Under the pieces are notes generated by a model. That model was not told where the DNA came from. It ran no database searches and saw nothing but the letters and a program-made list of their open reading frames with translations. 8,076 nt of DNA from Ilumatobacteraceae bacterium (GTDB lineage: Bacteria > Actinomycetota > Acidimicrobiia > Acidimicrobiales > Ilumatobacteraceae). The stretch lies in NCBI GenBank assembly GCA_025456105.1, contig JALOLG010000187.1, positions 1-8,076 of the forward strand, read 5' to 3'. The translations under genes and the position numbers were made by a program. Shown piece after piece: positions 1 to 6,926 of this stretch. Within the stretch, counting starts at the first letter, position 1. Every line of letters begins with the position of its first letter.

Positions 1-319
1 GGCGGGCAGCCTGAGCGGCGGCGAGCAGCAGATGCTCGCCATCGCGCGGGCGATGATGAGCCGGCCCCGGCTGCTGCTGTGCGACGAGCCGAGCCTGGGC
101 CTCGCGCCGATCATCACCCAGGACCTGTTCCGGATCCTCGCCCAGACGAGCCGCGAGGAGGGCATGGCGCTGCTGATCGTCGAGCAGAACGCCAACCTCG
201 CCCTCAAGACCGCCGACCGCGCATACGTGCTCGAGACGGGCCGCATCGTCGCCACCGGCACCGGTGCCGAGCTGCTCGCCGACGACACCGTCAAGCGCGC
301 CTACCTGGGGGTCGGCTGA
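1..319 (+). CDS. livF: LivF-type ABC transporter ATP-binding protein (C-terminal part)
   Basis: The reading frame is already open at position 2, and 105 codons remain before TGA at 317-319. This is a little under half of a typical LivF of about 235 residues; the Walker A part lies off the window. Visible motifs in order are the ABC signature (LSGGEQQ), Walker B (LLLCDEPSLGLAP), and the LivF-typical VEQNANLALKTADRAYVLE stretch. In that stretch Gln sits where other ABC ATPases have the H-loop His, which is normal for LivF. The family hydrolyses ATP on the cytoplasmic face to drive import of branched-chain amino acids or related solutes through LivH/LivM. The stop overlaps the livH start by one base, so the genes are very likely co-transcribed and translationally coupled. 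Family assignment is firm; the exact substrate is not shown. Confidence 0.95.
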   Translation, partial: AGSLSGGEQQMLAIARAMMSRPRLLLCDEPSLGLAPIITQDLFRILAQTSREEGMALLIVEQNANLALKTADRAYVLETGRIVATGTGAELLADDTVKRAYLGVG

Positions 320-1224
320 TGCTCGCGTTCGACTTCTCGCTGTTCGTCGAGCGCATGCTGTTCGGCCTCGCCGAGGGCTCGGTGTACGCGCTGCTGGCCC
401 TTGCCCTCGTGGTGGTGTTCCGCAGCACGGGCCAGCTCAACTTCGCGCAGGGCGAGATGGGGCTGTTCGGCGCCTACGTGGTGTCGACGCTCACCCTGTC
501 GGGTGTGCCCGTGTGGCTCTCGATCGTGATCGCGATGGTGATCGGGTTCTTCATCGGCGCCGGCGTGGAGCGCGTCGTCATCCGACCCATCGAGCACCGC
601 AACCCCGGCGCGGTCGTCGTGGCGTCGATCGGGTTGTTCCTCGGCATCAACCAGCTCAACGCGATGATCTGGGGGCCCGACGCCCGGCAGCTCCCGAGCC
701 CGTTCCCCACCGACGCCGATGCGTTCTTCCGGGTCTTCGACGCGCCGGTCCGCTGGGAGCGGTTCGGCATCTTCCTCGTGCTGATCGGCCTGCTGGTGCT
801 CCTCTGGCTGCTGTTCAACAAGACCAAGATCGGCCTCGCCATGCGGGCCGTCGCCAACAACCAGGAGTCGTCGAGCCTGGTCGGCATCCGGGTGGGGCTC
901 GTGCTCATGGTGGGCTGGGGCCTGGCCAACGCGATCGCCGTGCTCGGCGCCTCGCTGCTCGCCCCGCAGGCGGGCCTGAGCGTCAGCCTCATGTTCGGGC
1001 CGTTCCTGGCCGCGTCGGCCGCCGCGACGCTGGGTGGCCTCGACTCGCCGGTGGGCGCGGTGGTGGGCGGCCTGCTGATCGGGCTGCTCAAGGCGTTCAT
1101 CATCGGCTACGTCGGTTGGCTCGGCGGCGACATGGTGTTCACCGTGACGCTCGGCATCATCCTGATGGTGCTGCTCGTGCGGCCGGGCGGTCTGTTCGGC
1201 TCGGTCAGGGTGGAGCGCGTCTGA
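319..1224 (+). CDS. livH: LivH-type branched-chain amino acid ABC transporter permease
   Basis: The gene encodes 301 residues, a normal length for LivH. I chose ATG 319 because it overlaps the livF stop (TGATG) and because homology begins at once with the GLAEGSVYALLALAL membrane segment; the longer open frame upstream only shadows livF. The protein is a polytopic inner-membrane permease with about eight hydrophobic segments. Recognisable family motifs are RSTGQLNFAQGE (residues 35-46), the cytoplasmic coupling loop GLAMRAVANNQESSSLVGI (172-190) that should contact the ATPases, and the C-terminal RPGGLFG (288-294). It would form a heterodimeric channel with LivM. It overlaps livM by one base, so translational coupling is likely. 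No truncation or frame break is visible. Confidence 0.95.
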   Translation: MLAFDFSLFVERMLFGLAEGSVYALLALALVVVFRSTGQLNFAQGEMGLFGAYVVSTLTLSGVPVWLSIVIAMVIGFFIGAGVERVVIRPIEHRNPGAVVVASIGLFLGINQLNAMIWGPDARQLPSPFPTDADAFFRVFDAPVRWERFGIFLVLIGLLVLLWLLFNKTKIGLAMRAVANNQESSSLVGIRVGLVLMVGWGLANAIAVLGASLLAPQAGLSVSLMFGPFLAASAAATLGGLDSPVGAVVGGLLIGLLKAFIIGYVGWLGGDMVFTVTLGIILMVLLVRPGGLFGSVRVERV

Positions 1225-2330
1225 TGGCCACCACCCCACGCATCGTCCTGCGGGGCTCGGCCCTGCACCGCGTCGGCCAGGTCGTGCTGTTCGGGCTCGT
1301 CGCGCTCTTCCTCGTGCGCGCCGGGCTCACCTGGAGCCGCACGGGCCTGGGCCTGCTCACCGACGCGATCATCCTCGCCACGGTCGTCACGGGTCTCAAC
1401 CTGATCACCGGCTTCACCGGCCAGATCTCGCTCGGCCACTCGGCGTTCTTCGGCCTCGGCGCCTACACGACCGCGATCCTCGTCGAGCGCCACGGCTGGT
1501 CGCCGGGCTGGACCTTCTACATGTCGGCCGTGGTGTGCTTCGCCATCGGGTGCCTGGTGGGGTTGCCCGCGCTCCGCCTCAAGGGCATCTACCTGGCCCT
1601 CGTGACGCTGGGCCTGGCCGTCGCGTTCCCCGCCCTGCTCAACTACAAGTACCTCGTCGACACCACGGGCGGCGCGATCGGCATCAAGAACCTGCAGTAC
1701 CTGCCACCCGAGTGGACGCCGTTCGACGGCCGGGCCGACCTCCACAAGTGGCTCTTCTGGCTGGCGCTGTTCCTGTTCGTGCTGGCGGCGCTGCTCGCGT
1801 CGAACATCCTCCGCTCCCGGATGGGCCGCGCGATGATCGCCGTCCGCGACAACGAGACAGCGGCGGCGGTGATGGGCGTCAACCGGGCCGTCACCAAGAC
1901 CGTCGTGTTCGGCCTCTCGGCGGCCCTCACGGGCGTCGCGGGCAGCATGTTCGCGGTGAAGCTGACGCTCGTCGAGCCGATCATCCCGCTGTTCACGATC
2001 CTCGGGTCGATCGTGTTCCTCGTCGCGATGGTGATCGGCGGCGCCGCCACCACCTGGGGGCCCCTGGTGGGTGCGCTCGCGTACACCTACATCTCCGACT
2101 GGGCCCGCACCCAGGGCGAGGAGCGCAGCATCGACGGCCTCGGCGGTGTGATCTTCGGCGTGCTGCTCGTGCTGCTCGCGCGGTTCGCCCCGTTCGGCGT
2201 CGTCGGCGCGCTGCGCCGGGCCCGCGCCCGGGTGGTGCGCGTGGTGCCGAGACCTCCGGTCGCGCCCGCAGCGGCTACGGTGGTCGCCGCCGAAGCGACG
2301 CCCGACGGCGAGGCGCCGGCACCAGCGTGA
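1224..2330 (+). CDS. livM: LivM-type branched-chain amino acid ABC transporter permease
   Basis: The gene encodes 368 residues. ATG 1224 overlaps the livH stop in a second TGATG junction, and upstream in-frame sequence is only a shadow of livH. This is the second permease half of the Liv importer. Family motifs include GQISLGHSAFFGLGAY (residues 66-81), LRLKGIYLALVTLG (117-130) and the coupling loop around GRAMIAVRDNETAAAVMGV (201-219). About ten hydrophobic segments are visible. After the usual terminal FAPFGVVG (321-328) there is a roughly 40-residue tail, first Arg-rich and then Ala/Pro-rich, which is probably cytoplasmic and disordered and has no obvious function. The solute-binding protein gene follows after 29 bases. 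LivM identity is firm; solute specificity cannot be read from the permease. Confidence 0.95.
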   Translation: MATTPRIVLRGSALHRVGQVVLFGLVALFLVRAGLTWSRTGLGLLTDAIILATVVTGLNLITGFTGQISLGHSAFFGLGAYTTAILVERHGWSPGWTFYMSAVVCFAIGCLVGLPALRLKGIYLALVTLGLAVAFPALLNYKYLVDTTGGAIGIKNLQYLPPEWTPFDGRADLHKWLFWLALFLFVLAALLASNILRSRMGRAMIAVRDNETAAAVMGVNRAVTKTVVFGLSAALTGVAGSMFAVKLTLVEPIIPLFTILGSIVFLVAMVIGGAATTWGPLVGALAYTYISDWARTQGEERSIDGLGGVIFGVLLVLLARFAPFGVVGALRRARARVVRVVPRPPVAPAAATVVAAEATPDGEAPAPA

Positions 2331-2359
2331 CCATCACGACCAACAGCAGGGGGAACTCC

Positions 2360-3811
2360 ATGTCACGACGCAAGCTCGTCGCCCTCACGGCGGCAGCCGC
2401 GCTCGTCATCGCCGCATGTGGTGACGACGACGACGAAGCAGATTCGACCGAGGCGCCGGCGGCCACCGAGGCGCCGGCCGCCACCGAGGCACCCGAGGCC
2501 ACCGAAGCGCCGGAGGCCACCGAGGCGCCCGAGGGCACGGAGGCCCCGGAGGGCACCGAGGCGCCGGCCGCCACCGAGGCCCCGGCCGGGGGCGAGGCCT
2601 ACACCGTGAACCTCGACGCCTGCGAGGACCCCGACGCGGCGTCCGCAGTCATCGAGGGCGACATCAAGATCGGCACGTCGATCCCGCTGTCGGGTGGCCC
2701 GGCCGTGCTCTTCGCCCCGTACGGCGACGGCTTCACGGCCTACTTCGACTACTACAACGCCACCAACGGCGGCGTGAACGGCCAGACGCTCGTGCCGATC
2801 GTCAAGGACGACCAGTACACGGCTGACCTCACCAAGACCAACGTCGACGAGCTCGTCTTCGACGAGGAGGTCGCACTCATCTCGGGGATCATCGGCTCGG
2901 CCAACAACGCAGCGGTCCAGGCCGACCTCAACGCCCAGTGCATCCCGCAGCTGTGGGGCGCCACGGGTGCACCCAACTGGGGCGACGTCGAGAACTACCC
3001 GTGGACCACGGGTCTGCTCGTGCCGTACCCGATCGAGGTCGAGGCGTTCCTCTCGTACGCGCAGGAGGAGCTCGGCGGTGGCACCGTCGGGCTGTTCTAC
3101 GTGAACAACGAGTTCGGCCAGTCGTACGCCGCGGCGCTCGAGGAGCGGGCCGGTGAGTACGGGTTCGAGATCGTCGCCGAGGAGACCATCGACGCCGCCG
3201 ACTCGGGCGCGCCGGCCGGCCAGATGTCGAACCTCGTCGCCGCCAACCCCGACATCGTCATCGCCGTGCCGCTCGGTGCGCAGTGCATCGCGTTCATGAC
3301 CGAGCTCGGCAACGCCAAGGCGGCCAACGCCGACTTCGCCCCGCTCGTGTACCAGACCGCCACGTGCGCCAACCCGGTGTTCTTCGGTGCCGTCGGCAAC
3401 GGTGGCTCCGAGGGCGTGTTCACCTCGAACAACCTGAAGGACGTGAACAACCCCGAGCTGCAGGCGTCCGACGAGGCCGTCGCCGCCTACCTCGAGGCGT
3501 TCGCAGCGTCGGGCTCGACGGCCGATCCGGGTGGCATCGCCGTGGCCGGCTGGCTCGCGGCCGAGCTGACCGTGCACGTGCTCGAGGAGGCGGCCGCCAC
3601 CGGCACGCTGAGCCGGGCGAGCGTCATCGAGGCGGCCCGCAACATCGACTACGTCCCGTCGCTGCTCCGTGAGGGTCTCGTCGCCCAGATGGACACCACC
3701 GACGGCTACATCGCCGAGGGCACCCAGATCCAGCAGTGGTCGGGTGGTGGCTTCGTCGACGTCGGCGAGGTCTTCGACTTCGAGGACTTCCTCGGCGTCT
3801 ACTCCGGCTGA
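2360..3811 (+). CDS. Lipoprotein solute-binding protein of the Liv/HAAT ABC importer (Peripla_BP_6 type)
   Basis: The gene encodes 483 residues. ATG 2360 was chosen because AGGGGG (2348-2353) lies six bases upstream and because a signal peptide begins there; the open frame extends much further upstream only as a shadow of livM. The N-terminus is a lipoprotein signal: Arg/Lys at residues 3-5, a hydrophobic run, then lipobox IAAC with the lipidated Cys at 20. An acidic patch and eight TEAPxx repeats (30-77) form a long flexible linker. The type 1 periplasmic-binding fold begins near residue 102 (IKIGTSIPLSGGPAVLF) and runs to the end. It should capture the solute outside the membrane and deliver it to LivH/LivM. 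Four Cys in the extracytoplasmic part (88, 194, 309, 336) could form disulfides. Branched-chain amino acids are the default ligand, but this family also binds amides, urea and aromatic acids, so the ligand is open. Confidence 0.93.
   Translation: MSRRKLVALTAAAALVIAACGDDDDEADSTEAPAATEAPAATEAPEATEAPEATEAPEGTEAPEGTEAPAATEAPAGGEAYTVNLDACEDPDAASAVIEGDIKIGTSIPLSGGPAVLFAPYGDGFTAYFDYYNATNGGVNGQTLVPIVKDDQYTADLTKTNVDELVFDEEVALISGIIGSANNAAVQADLNAQCIPQLWGATGAPNWGDVENYPWTTGLLVPYPIEVEAFLSYAQEELGGGTVGLFYVNNEFGQSYAAALEERAGEYGFEIVAEETIDAADSGAPAGQMSNLVAANPDIVIAVPLGAQCIAFMTELGNAKAANADFAPLVYQTATCANPVFFGAVGNGGSEGVFTSNNLKDVNNPELQASDEAVAAYLEAFAASGSTADPGGIAVAGWLAAELTVHVLEEAAATGTLSRASVIEAARNIDYVPSLLREGLVAQMDTTDGYIAEGTQIQQWSGGGFVDVGEVFDFEDFLGVYSG
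2447..2590 (+). repeat. Eight in-frame 18-bp repeats coding the TEAPxx linker
   Basis: Eight contiguous 18-base units code for TEAP followed by AA, AA, EA, EA, EG, EG, AA and AG. Units 2 (2465-2482) and 7 (2555-2572) are identical at DNA level, while neighbours differ at several third positions. The stretch tethers the ligand-binding domain to the lipidated Cys 20. Similar acidic or Pro-rich linkers are common on actinobacterial lipoproteins. It is a coding tandem repeat with no spacers, not a CRISPR array. Confidence 0.95.
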
Positions 3812-3830
3812 CCCGTCGCATCACCTCGTG

Positions 3831-3858
3831 CAGTGCCCGCCCTCCGGGGCGGGCACTG
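3831..3858. terminator. GC-rich hairpin terminator between convergent genes
   Basis: A perfect 12-bp stem (CAGTGCCCGCCC at 3831-3842 with GGGCGGGCACTG at 3847-3858) encloses a TCCG loop. It lies 19 bases after the solute-binding protein stop and 12 bases beyond the Nudix stop on the other strand, so it can serve both transcripts. No T-run follows on either strand, as is often the case in high-GC actinobacteria. The hairpin is certain; termination is inferred from its position. Confidence 0.8.
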
Positions 3859-3870
3859 TCGCGTCCGGGC

Positions 3871-4398
3871 TCAGCCGAGGGCGAGGCGCCAGAGCAGCGC
3901 CGTGAGCGACAGCCCGTCGCCCACCTCGCCGCGGCGCATCGCGGTGATCACGTCGTCCCACGCCAGCCACTCGACCCGCTCGGCCTCGTCGGTGTCGGCC
4001 GGATCGCCGAGGTGGCTCGCCGTCGTGGCGGCGAACAGGTGGAACGTCGCATCGGAGGTGCCGTTGTGCGGGAAGTAGGTGGTGAGCGCCGTGAGCGGGC
4101 CCGGCTCCCAGCCGGTCTCCTCACGGCACTCCCGGCGGGCCGCCTCCTCGGTCGTCTCGCCGGCGTCGACGCGCCCGGCGGGCACCTCCCAGCCCCACGT
4201 GTCGGTGGTGAACCGATGTCGCCACAGCAGCAGCACGCCGCGGTCCGGATCGTCGACCACCACGCCGGCCGCGTGGGTCGGCATCCGCAGCACGTGGTGC
4301 TCGAACCGCGCCCCGCTGGGCAGCTCGACGTCGGTCAGCGCCAGGCGCATCCACTCGCTGTCGTAGACGACCCGCTCACCGTGCACCTGCCACCGCAT
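3871..4398 (-). CDS. Nudix hydrolase, ADP-ribose pyrophosphatase-like
   Basis: The gene encodes 175 residues from ATG 4398, a normal length for a single-domain Nudix enzyme. A perfect Nudix box GX5EX7REUXEEXGU occupies residues 75-97, with metal-binding Glu 90, 93 and 94 and Arg 89. Nudix enzymes cleave a nucleoside diphosphate linked to another group, using Mg2+ or Mn2+. The layout, with beta strands before the box, WGWEVPAGRVDAGE at its start and WLAWDDVITAMRRGEVGDG near the C-terminus, resembles ADP-ribose/NDP-sugar pyrophosphatases, but the substrate cannot be fixed from sequence. The start has no clear Shine-Dalgarno; a TANNNT box ends 7 bases upstream, so it may be leaderless. The start codon lies inside the 3' end of the rarD remnant (23-base overlap). 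The frame is open further upstream, but homology begins at this ATG. Confidence 0.92.
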   Translation of the reverse strand: MRWQVHGERVVYDSEWMRLALTDVELPSGARFEHHVLRMPTHAAGVVVDDPDRGVLLLWRHRFTTDTWGWEVPAGRVDAGETTEEAARRECREETGWEPGPLTALTTYFPHNGTSDATFHLFAATTASHLGDPADTDEAERVEWLAWDDVITAMRRGEVGDGLSLTALLWRLALG

Positions 4399-5156
4399 CG
4401 TCGCGACCGTACCGAGCCGGCTCGCGCGACGACCGGACGGTGTCGAGGGTGACGGCCGCGAGCGCACACCACACCAGCGCGAACCCCACGACGCGGTCGG
4501 CGGGCAGCGACTCGTCGTAGACGAGCCAGCCGAGCAGGAAGTTGATGATCGGCACCAGGTAGTTGAGCGGCCCGAGCACGGTGAAGGGCACCACTCGTGC
4601 GGCGACGGCGAACAGCAGCGGCGAGGCTCTCGACCGGCCCGAGCGGCACCTTGCGCTTGAGCAGGCCGTAGCCGCTCCACGTGACCGCGAGGATGATCGC
4701 GACGAGCGGCAGGCGGCCGTACGACCACGTGAGCACGGCGACCGCGGCGACCGCGAAGCCGATGCCCCACGAGCGCAGCGGGGTGAGCCGCTCACCCAGC
4801 ACGAACACACCCACCGCCGACAGGCCGAGCGGAGCGAGGAAGTAGCCGAGCGCGGTCTCGATGATGTGGTCGTTGACCACCGCCCACACGTAGGTGGTCC
4901 AGTTGGTGGTGAGCAGCAGCCCGGCGGCCACGATGCGCAGCGCGAGCCGCCGGTCGGCGAACGCCGAGCGGATGACCGGCCAGCTGCCGCGGACCGTGAC
5001 GACCACGGCCATCACGACGGCGGCCATCGACATCCGCCAGCCGATGAGCTCGAACGGGTCGAAGTCGCCGAGCTGCTTCCAGTAGACGGTGAGCAGGCCC
5101 CAGATGAGGTACGCGGCCAGGCCGGCACGGATGCCTCGGGCCAGCTCGCGATCCAT
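4376..5156 (-). pseudogene. rarD: RarD/EamA-family permease broken by internal deletion and frameshift
   Basis: The first 178 codons from ATG 5156 read as a good RarD N-terminal part: [15 protein letters not shown] (residues 15-29), TTNWTTYVWAVVNDHIIETA (83-102), GYFLAPL, GERL, and SGYGLLKRKVPLGPVESL (161-178). After about position 4623 this frame turns into an Arg-rich nonsense tail that runs to 4335, inside the Nudix gene. The RarD C-terminal part (SPLLFAVAARVVPFTVLGPL, then NYLVPIINFLLGWLVYDE) continues in another frame from about 4624 to a stop at 4376-4378. The two parts give about 260 residues, against roughly 295-300 for the family. About 45 residues between the GPVESL and PLLF motifs are missing, and the lost length must be 2 modulo 3 bases. 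RarD proteins are ten-helix inner-membrane transporters of the drug/metabolite superfamily; here about one helix and part of the next are lost. An assembly error is the main alternative. Confidence 0.85.
4406..4411 (-). promoter_or_regulatory. Candidate -10 box for a leaderless Nudix transcript
   Basis: On the minus strand TACGGT fits the actinobacterial TANNNT -10 pattern, with exactly 7 bases between it and the Nudix ATG. Transcription would then start at or next to the start codon. No purine-rich ribosome binding site is present. The motif is short, so support comes mainly from its spacing, which is the same as at the mutase gene. Confidence 0.35.
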
Positions 5157-5159
5157 CGG

Positions 5160-5185
5160 GCGGCACGCTAACGGGCTGGTGCCGC
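5160..5185. promoter_or_regulatory. 7-bp inverted repeat in the divergent promoter region
   Basis: GCGGCAC (5160-5166) and GTGCCGC (5179-5185) form a perfect inverted repeat with a 12-base spacer. It lies in the 71-base gap between the divergent rarD and mutase starts and overlaps the proposed rarD -10 box. It could be an operator for a dimeric regulator, but two 7-mers in GC-rich DNA can match by chance. Confidence 0.25.
5165..5170 (-). promoter_or_regulatory. Candidate -10 box for the rarD-type gene
   Basis: Minus-strand TAGCGT fits TANNNT and lies 8 bases before the rarD ATG, again without a Shine-Dalgarno sequence. It overlaps the left arm of the 7-bp inverted repeat at 5160-5185. Support is weak because the motif is short. 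Confidence 0.25.
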
Positions 5186-5214
5186 ACGATGGCGGCCCGG
5201 TTCCGGCGCTCCCG

Positions 5215-5220
5215 TACCAT
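5215..5220 (+). promoter_or_regulatory. Candidate -10 box for a leaderless mutase transcript
   Basis: TACCAT fits TANNNT and ends 7 bases before ATG 5228, the spacing expected for a leaderless actinobacterial mRNA. The intervening CGCGCCC has no Shine-Dalgarno character. This supports ATG 5228 over the in-frame ATG at 5189. Confidence 0.4.
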
Positions 5221-5227
5221 CGCGCCC

Positions 5228-6862
5228 ATGGTCTCCCCCCGCGAGCTGTGGCAGCAGGCGTACGAGTCGTCGCGGGTGCGCGACGCCCAGTTCACCACGA
5301 TGTCGGGCATCCCGCTCGAGCCCGTGTACGGGCCCGACGACGGCGAGTTCCCCGGTCAGTACCCGTACACGCGCGGGCCGTACGCCTCGATGTACCGCTC
5401 GAAGCTGTGGACCATGCGCATGTTCGCCGGGTTCGGCACCGCCGAGGACACGAACTGGCGCTTCAAGGAGATCATCAAGGCAGGGGGCGACGGGCTGTCG
5501 ACTGCCTTCGACATGCCGACGCTGCTCGGGATCGACTCCGACGACCCGATGTCGCTCGGCGAGGTGGGCCGCTGCGGTGTGGCGGTCGACTCGCTCGCCG
5601 ACATGGAGGACCTCTACCGGGGCATCGACCTCGGGTCGATCACGACGTCGATGACCATCAACTCGCCGGCCGCCGTGATCTTCGCGATGTTCGTCGCGCA
5701 GGCCGAGAAGGCCGGTGTGCACCGGTCGCAGCTGGGCGGCACGCTCCAGAACGACATCTTGAAGGAGTACCAGGCGCAGAAGGAGTTCGTGTTCCCGCCG
5801 CGCCAGTCGATGCGGCTGGTGCGCGACACGATCACGTTCACGGCCGCCGAGATGCCGCGCTGGCACTCGGTGTCGATCTCGGGCTACCACATCCGCGAGG
5901 CCGGCTCCACCGCGGCCGAGGAGCTGGCGTTCACCCTCGCCAACGGGTTCGCGTACGTCGAGCTGGCGCTGCAGGCCGGCCTGCCCATCGACGCGTTCGC
6001 GCCGCGCCTGTCGTTCTTCTTCAACGCCCACATCGACTTCTTCGAGGAGATCGCGAAGTACCGGGCCGCCCGGCGCATCTGGGCGCGCTGGCTCAAGGAG
6101 CGCTACGGCGCCACCAACGAGCGCTCGATGCAGCTGCGCTTCCACACCCAGACCGCCGGCGTGTCGCTCACCGCGCAGCAGCCCGAGGTGAACATCGTGC
6201 GCACGGCCATCGAGGCGCTCGCCGGTGTGCTCGGCGGCACGCAGTCGCTGCACACCAACTCGATGGACGAGGCGCTCGCGCTGCCCACCGAGAAGGCGGC
6301 TCGCATCGCGCTGCGCACCCAGCAGGTGCTCGCGTACGAGACCAACGTGGCGCACGTCGCCGACCCGCTGGGCGGGTCGTGGTACGTCGAGGCGCTCACC
6401 GACGAGATGGAGCGTCAGGCCGAGGAGCTGTTCGCGCACATCGACCAGCTCGGCGGCGGCTCGATGCTCGAGGGCTGCATCGCCGGCATCGAGGAGAACT
6501 GGTTCCAGGGCCGCATCGCCGACTCGGCGTACGAGCTCGAGCGGGCGCTCAACGAGGGCCGCCGCATGGTGGTGGGCGTCACGCGCTTCACCGAGGGCAA
6601 CGAGGAGGATCAGCTCCCGCTGCTCCAGATCACCAACGAGGACGAGGCCCGTCAGCTCAAGCGGCTCGACGAGGTGCGGGCCACGCGCAACCAGTCGGCG
6701 GTCGACGAGGCCCTCGCCCGCCTGCGCGCCGAGGCCGCCGACCCCGAGGTGAACCTGATGCCCACGCTCATCGAGGCCGTGTCGGTGTACGCCACGCTCG
6801 GCGAGGTCATGGGCGCCATGGGCACCGTCTTCGGCCGCCACGTCGAGGTCCCCACCATCTGA
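5228..6862 (+). CDS. B12-dependent acyl-CoA mutase large subunit, isobutyryl-CoA mutase-like
   Basis: The gene encodes 544 residues from ATG 5228. It is the TIM-barrel, substrate-binding part of the methylmalonyl-CoA mutase family: [12 protein letters not shown] (residues 45-56), [16 protein letters not shown] (61-76), [10 protein letters not shown] (89-98), [11 protein letters not shown] (216-226), [17 protein letters not shown] (313-329), [20 protein letters not shown] (344-363) and [10 protein letters not shown] (379-388). These enzymes rearrange the acyl-CoA carbon skeleton by radical chemistry with adenosylcobalamin. Aligned to Propionibacterium MutB (offset 23), MutB Tyr89 is Phe66, Ala116 is Ala93, Arg207 is Gln184 and His244 is His221. 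Phe plus Gln is the isobutyryl-CoA mutase pattern; methylmalonyl-CoA mutases have Tyr and Arg, and 2-hydroxyisobutyryl mutases have Ile and Asp at the first two sites. No B12-binding domain (DxHxxG) follows, so a separate small subunit is needed and is not in the window. Family is certain; the isobutyryl preference is inferred. Confidence 0.93.
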   Translation: MVSPRELWQQAYESSRVRDAQFTTMSGIPLEPVYGPDDGEFPGQYPYTRGPYASMYRSKLWTMRMFAGFGTAEDTNWRFKEIIKAGGDGLSTAFDMPTLLGIDSDDPMSLGEVGRCGVAVDSLADMEDLYRGIDLGSITTSMTINSPAAVIFAMFVAQAEKAGVHRSQLGGTLQNDILKEYQAQKEFVFPPRQSMRLVRDTITFTAAEMPRWHSVSISGYHIREAGSTAAEELAFTLANGFAYVELALQAGLPIDAFAPRLSFFFNAHIDFFEEIAKYRAARRIWARWLKERYGATNERSMQLRFHTQTAGVSLTAQQPEVNIVRTAIEALAGVLGGTQSLHTNSMDEALALPTEKAARIALRTQQVLAYETNVAHVADPLGGSWYVEALTDEMERQAEELFAHIDQLGGGSMLEGCIAGIEENWFQGRIADSAYELERALNEGRRMVVGVTRFTEGNEEDQLPLLQITNEDEARQLKRLDEVRATRNQSAVDEALARLRAEAADPEVNLMPTLIEAVSVYATLGEVMGAMGTVFGRHVEVPTI

Positions 6863-6863
6863 C

Positions 6864-6925
6864 CACCCGAGTGCCAGCGTCCGTCCGAGTGCTCACGGCG
6901 CGACCGTCGCGCCGCGAACACTCGG
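6864..6925 (+). repeat. 62-bp palindrome-containing element, copy A
   Basis: This element begins one base after the mutase stop and ends one base before the DUF559 gene's stop codon. Its reverse complement recurs at 7940-8001 with the same length and 51 of 62 bases identical. The right part is a near-perfect hairpin: 20-base arms at 6885-6904 and 6906-6925 pair at 18 of 20 positions, with the real loop probably around 6902-6908. Read on the minus strand the two mismatches become G-U pairs. Lying between convergent genes, it can also act as their transcription terminator. Confidence 0.9.
6885..6925. terminator. Hairpin likely terminating mutase and DUF559 genes
   Basis: The hairpin part of copy A sits in the 64-base gap between two convergent genes, 22 bases past the mutase stop and directly next to the DUF559 stop. 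The stem core GGCGCGAC/GTCGCGCC is very stable. No T-run follows. The terminator role is inferred from position. Confidence 0.55.
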
Positions 6926-6926
6926 T

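Noticed and set aside
301..1239. A 312-codon open frame antisense to livH
   Set aside because: Its composition is His/Glu/Arg-rich and disordered, as expected for the complement of a GC-rich membrane protein gene.
2447..2590. CRISPR-like or satellite array
   Set aside because: The 18-base units are contiguous, in frame, and code for a lipoprotein linker with no spacers.
4376..5156. Programmed frameshifting in rarD
   Set aside because: A whole family segment of about 45 residues is missing at the frame change, so ribosomal slippage would not restore the protein, and no slippery sequence is evident.
5189..5227. Earlier in-frame ATG for the mutase adding 13 residues
   Set aside because: The extension is Arg-rich and unlike the family, and the TANNNT box at 5215-5220 would lie inside it; ATG 5228 fits better.
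5168..6841. A 557-codon open frame antisense to the mutase
   Set aside because: It is Arg/His/Leu-rich, shows no family motifs, and mirrors the codon bias of the real gene on the other strand.
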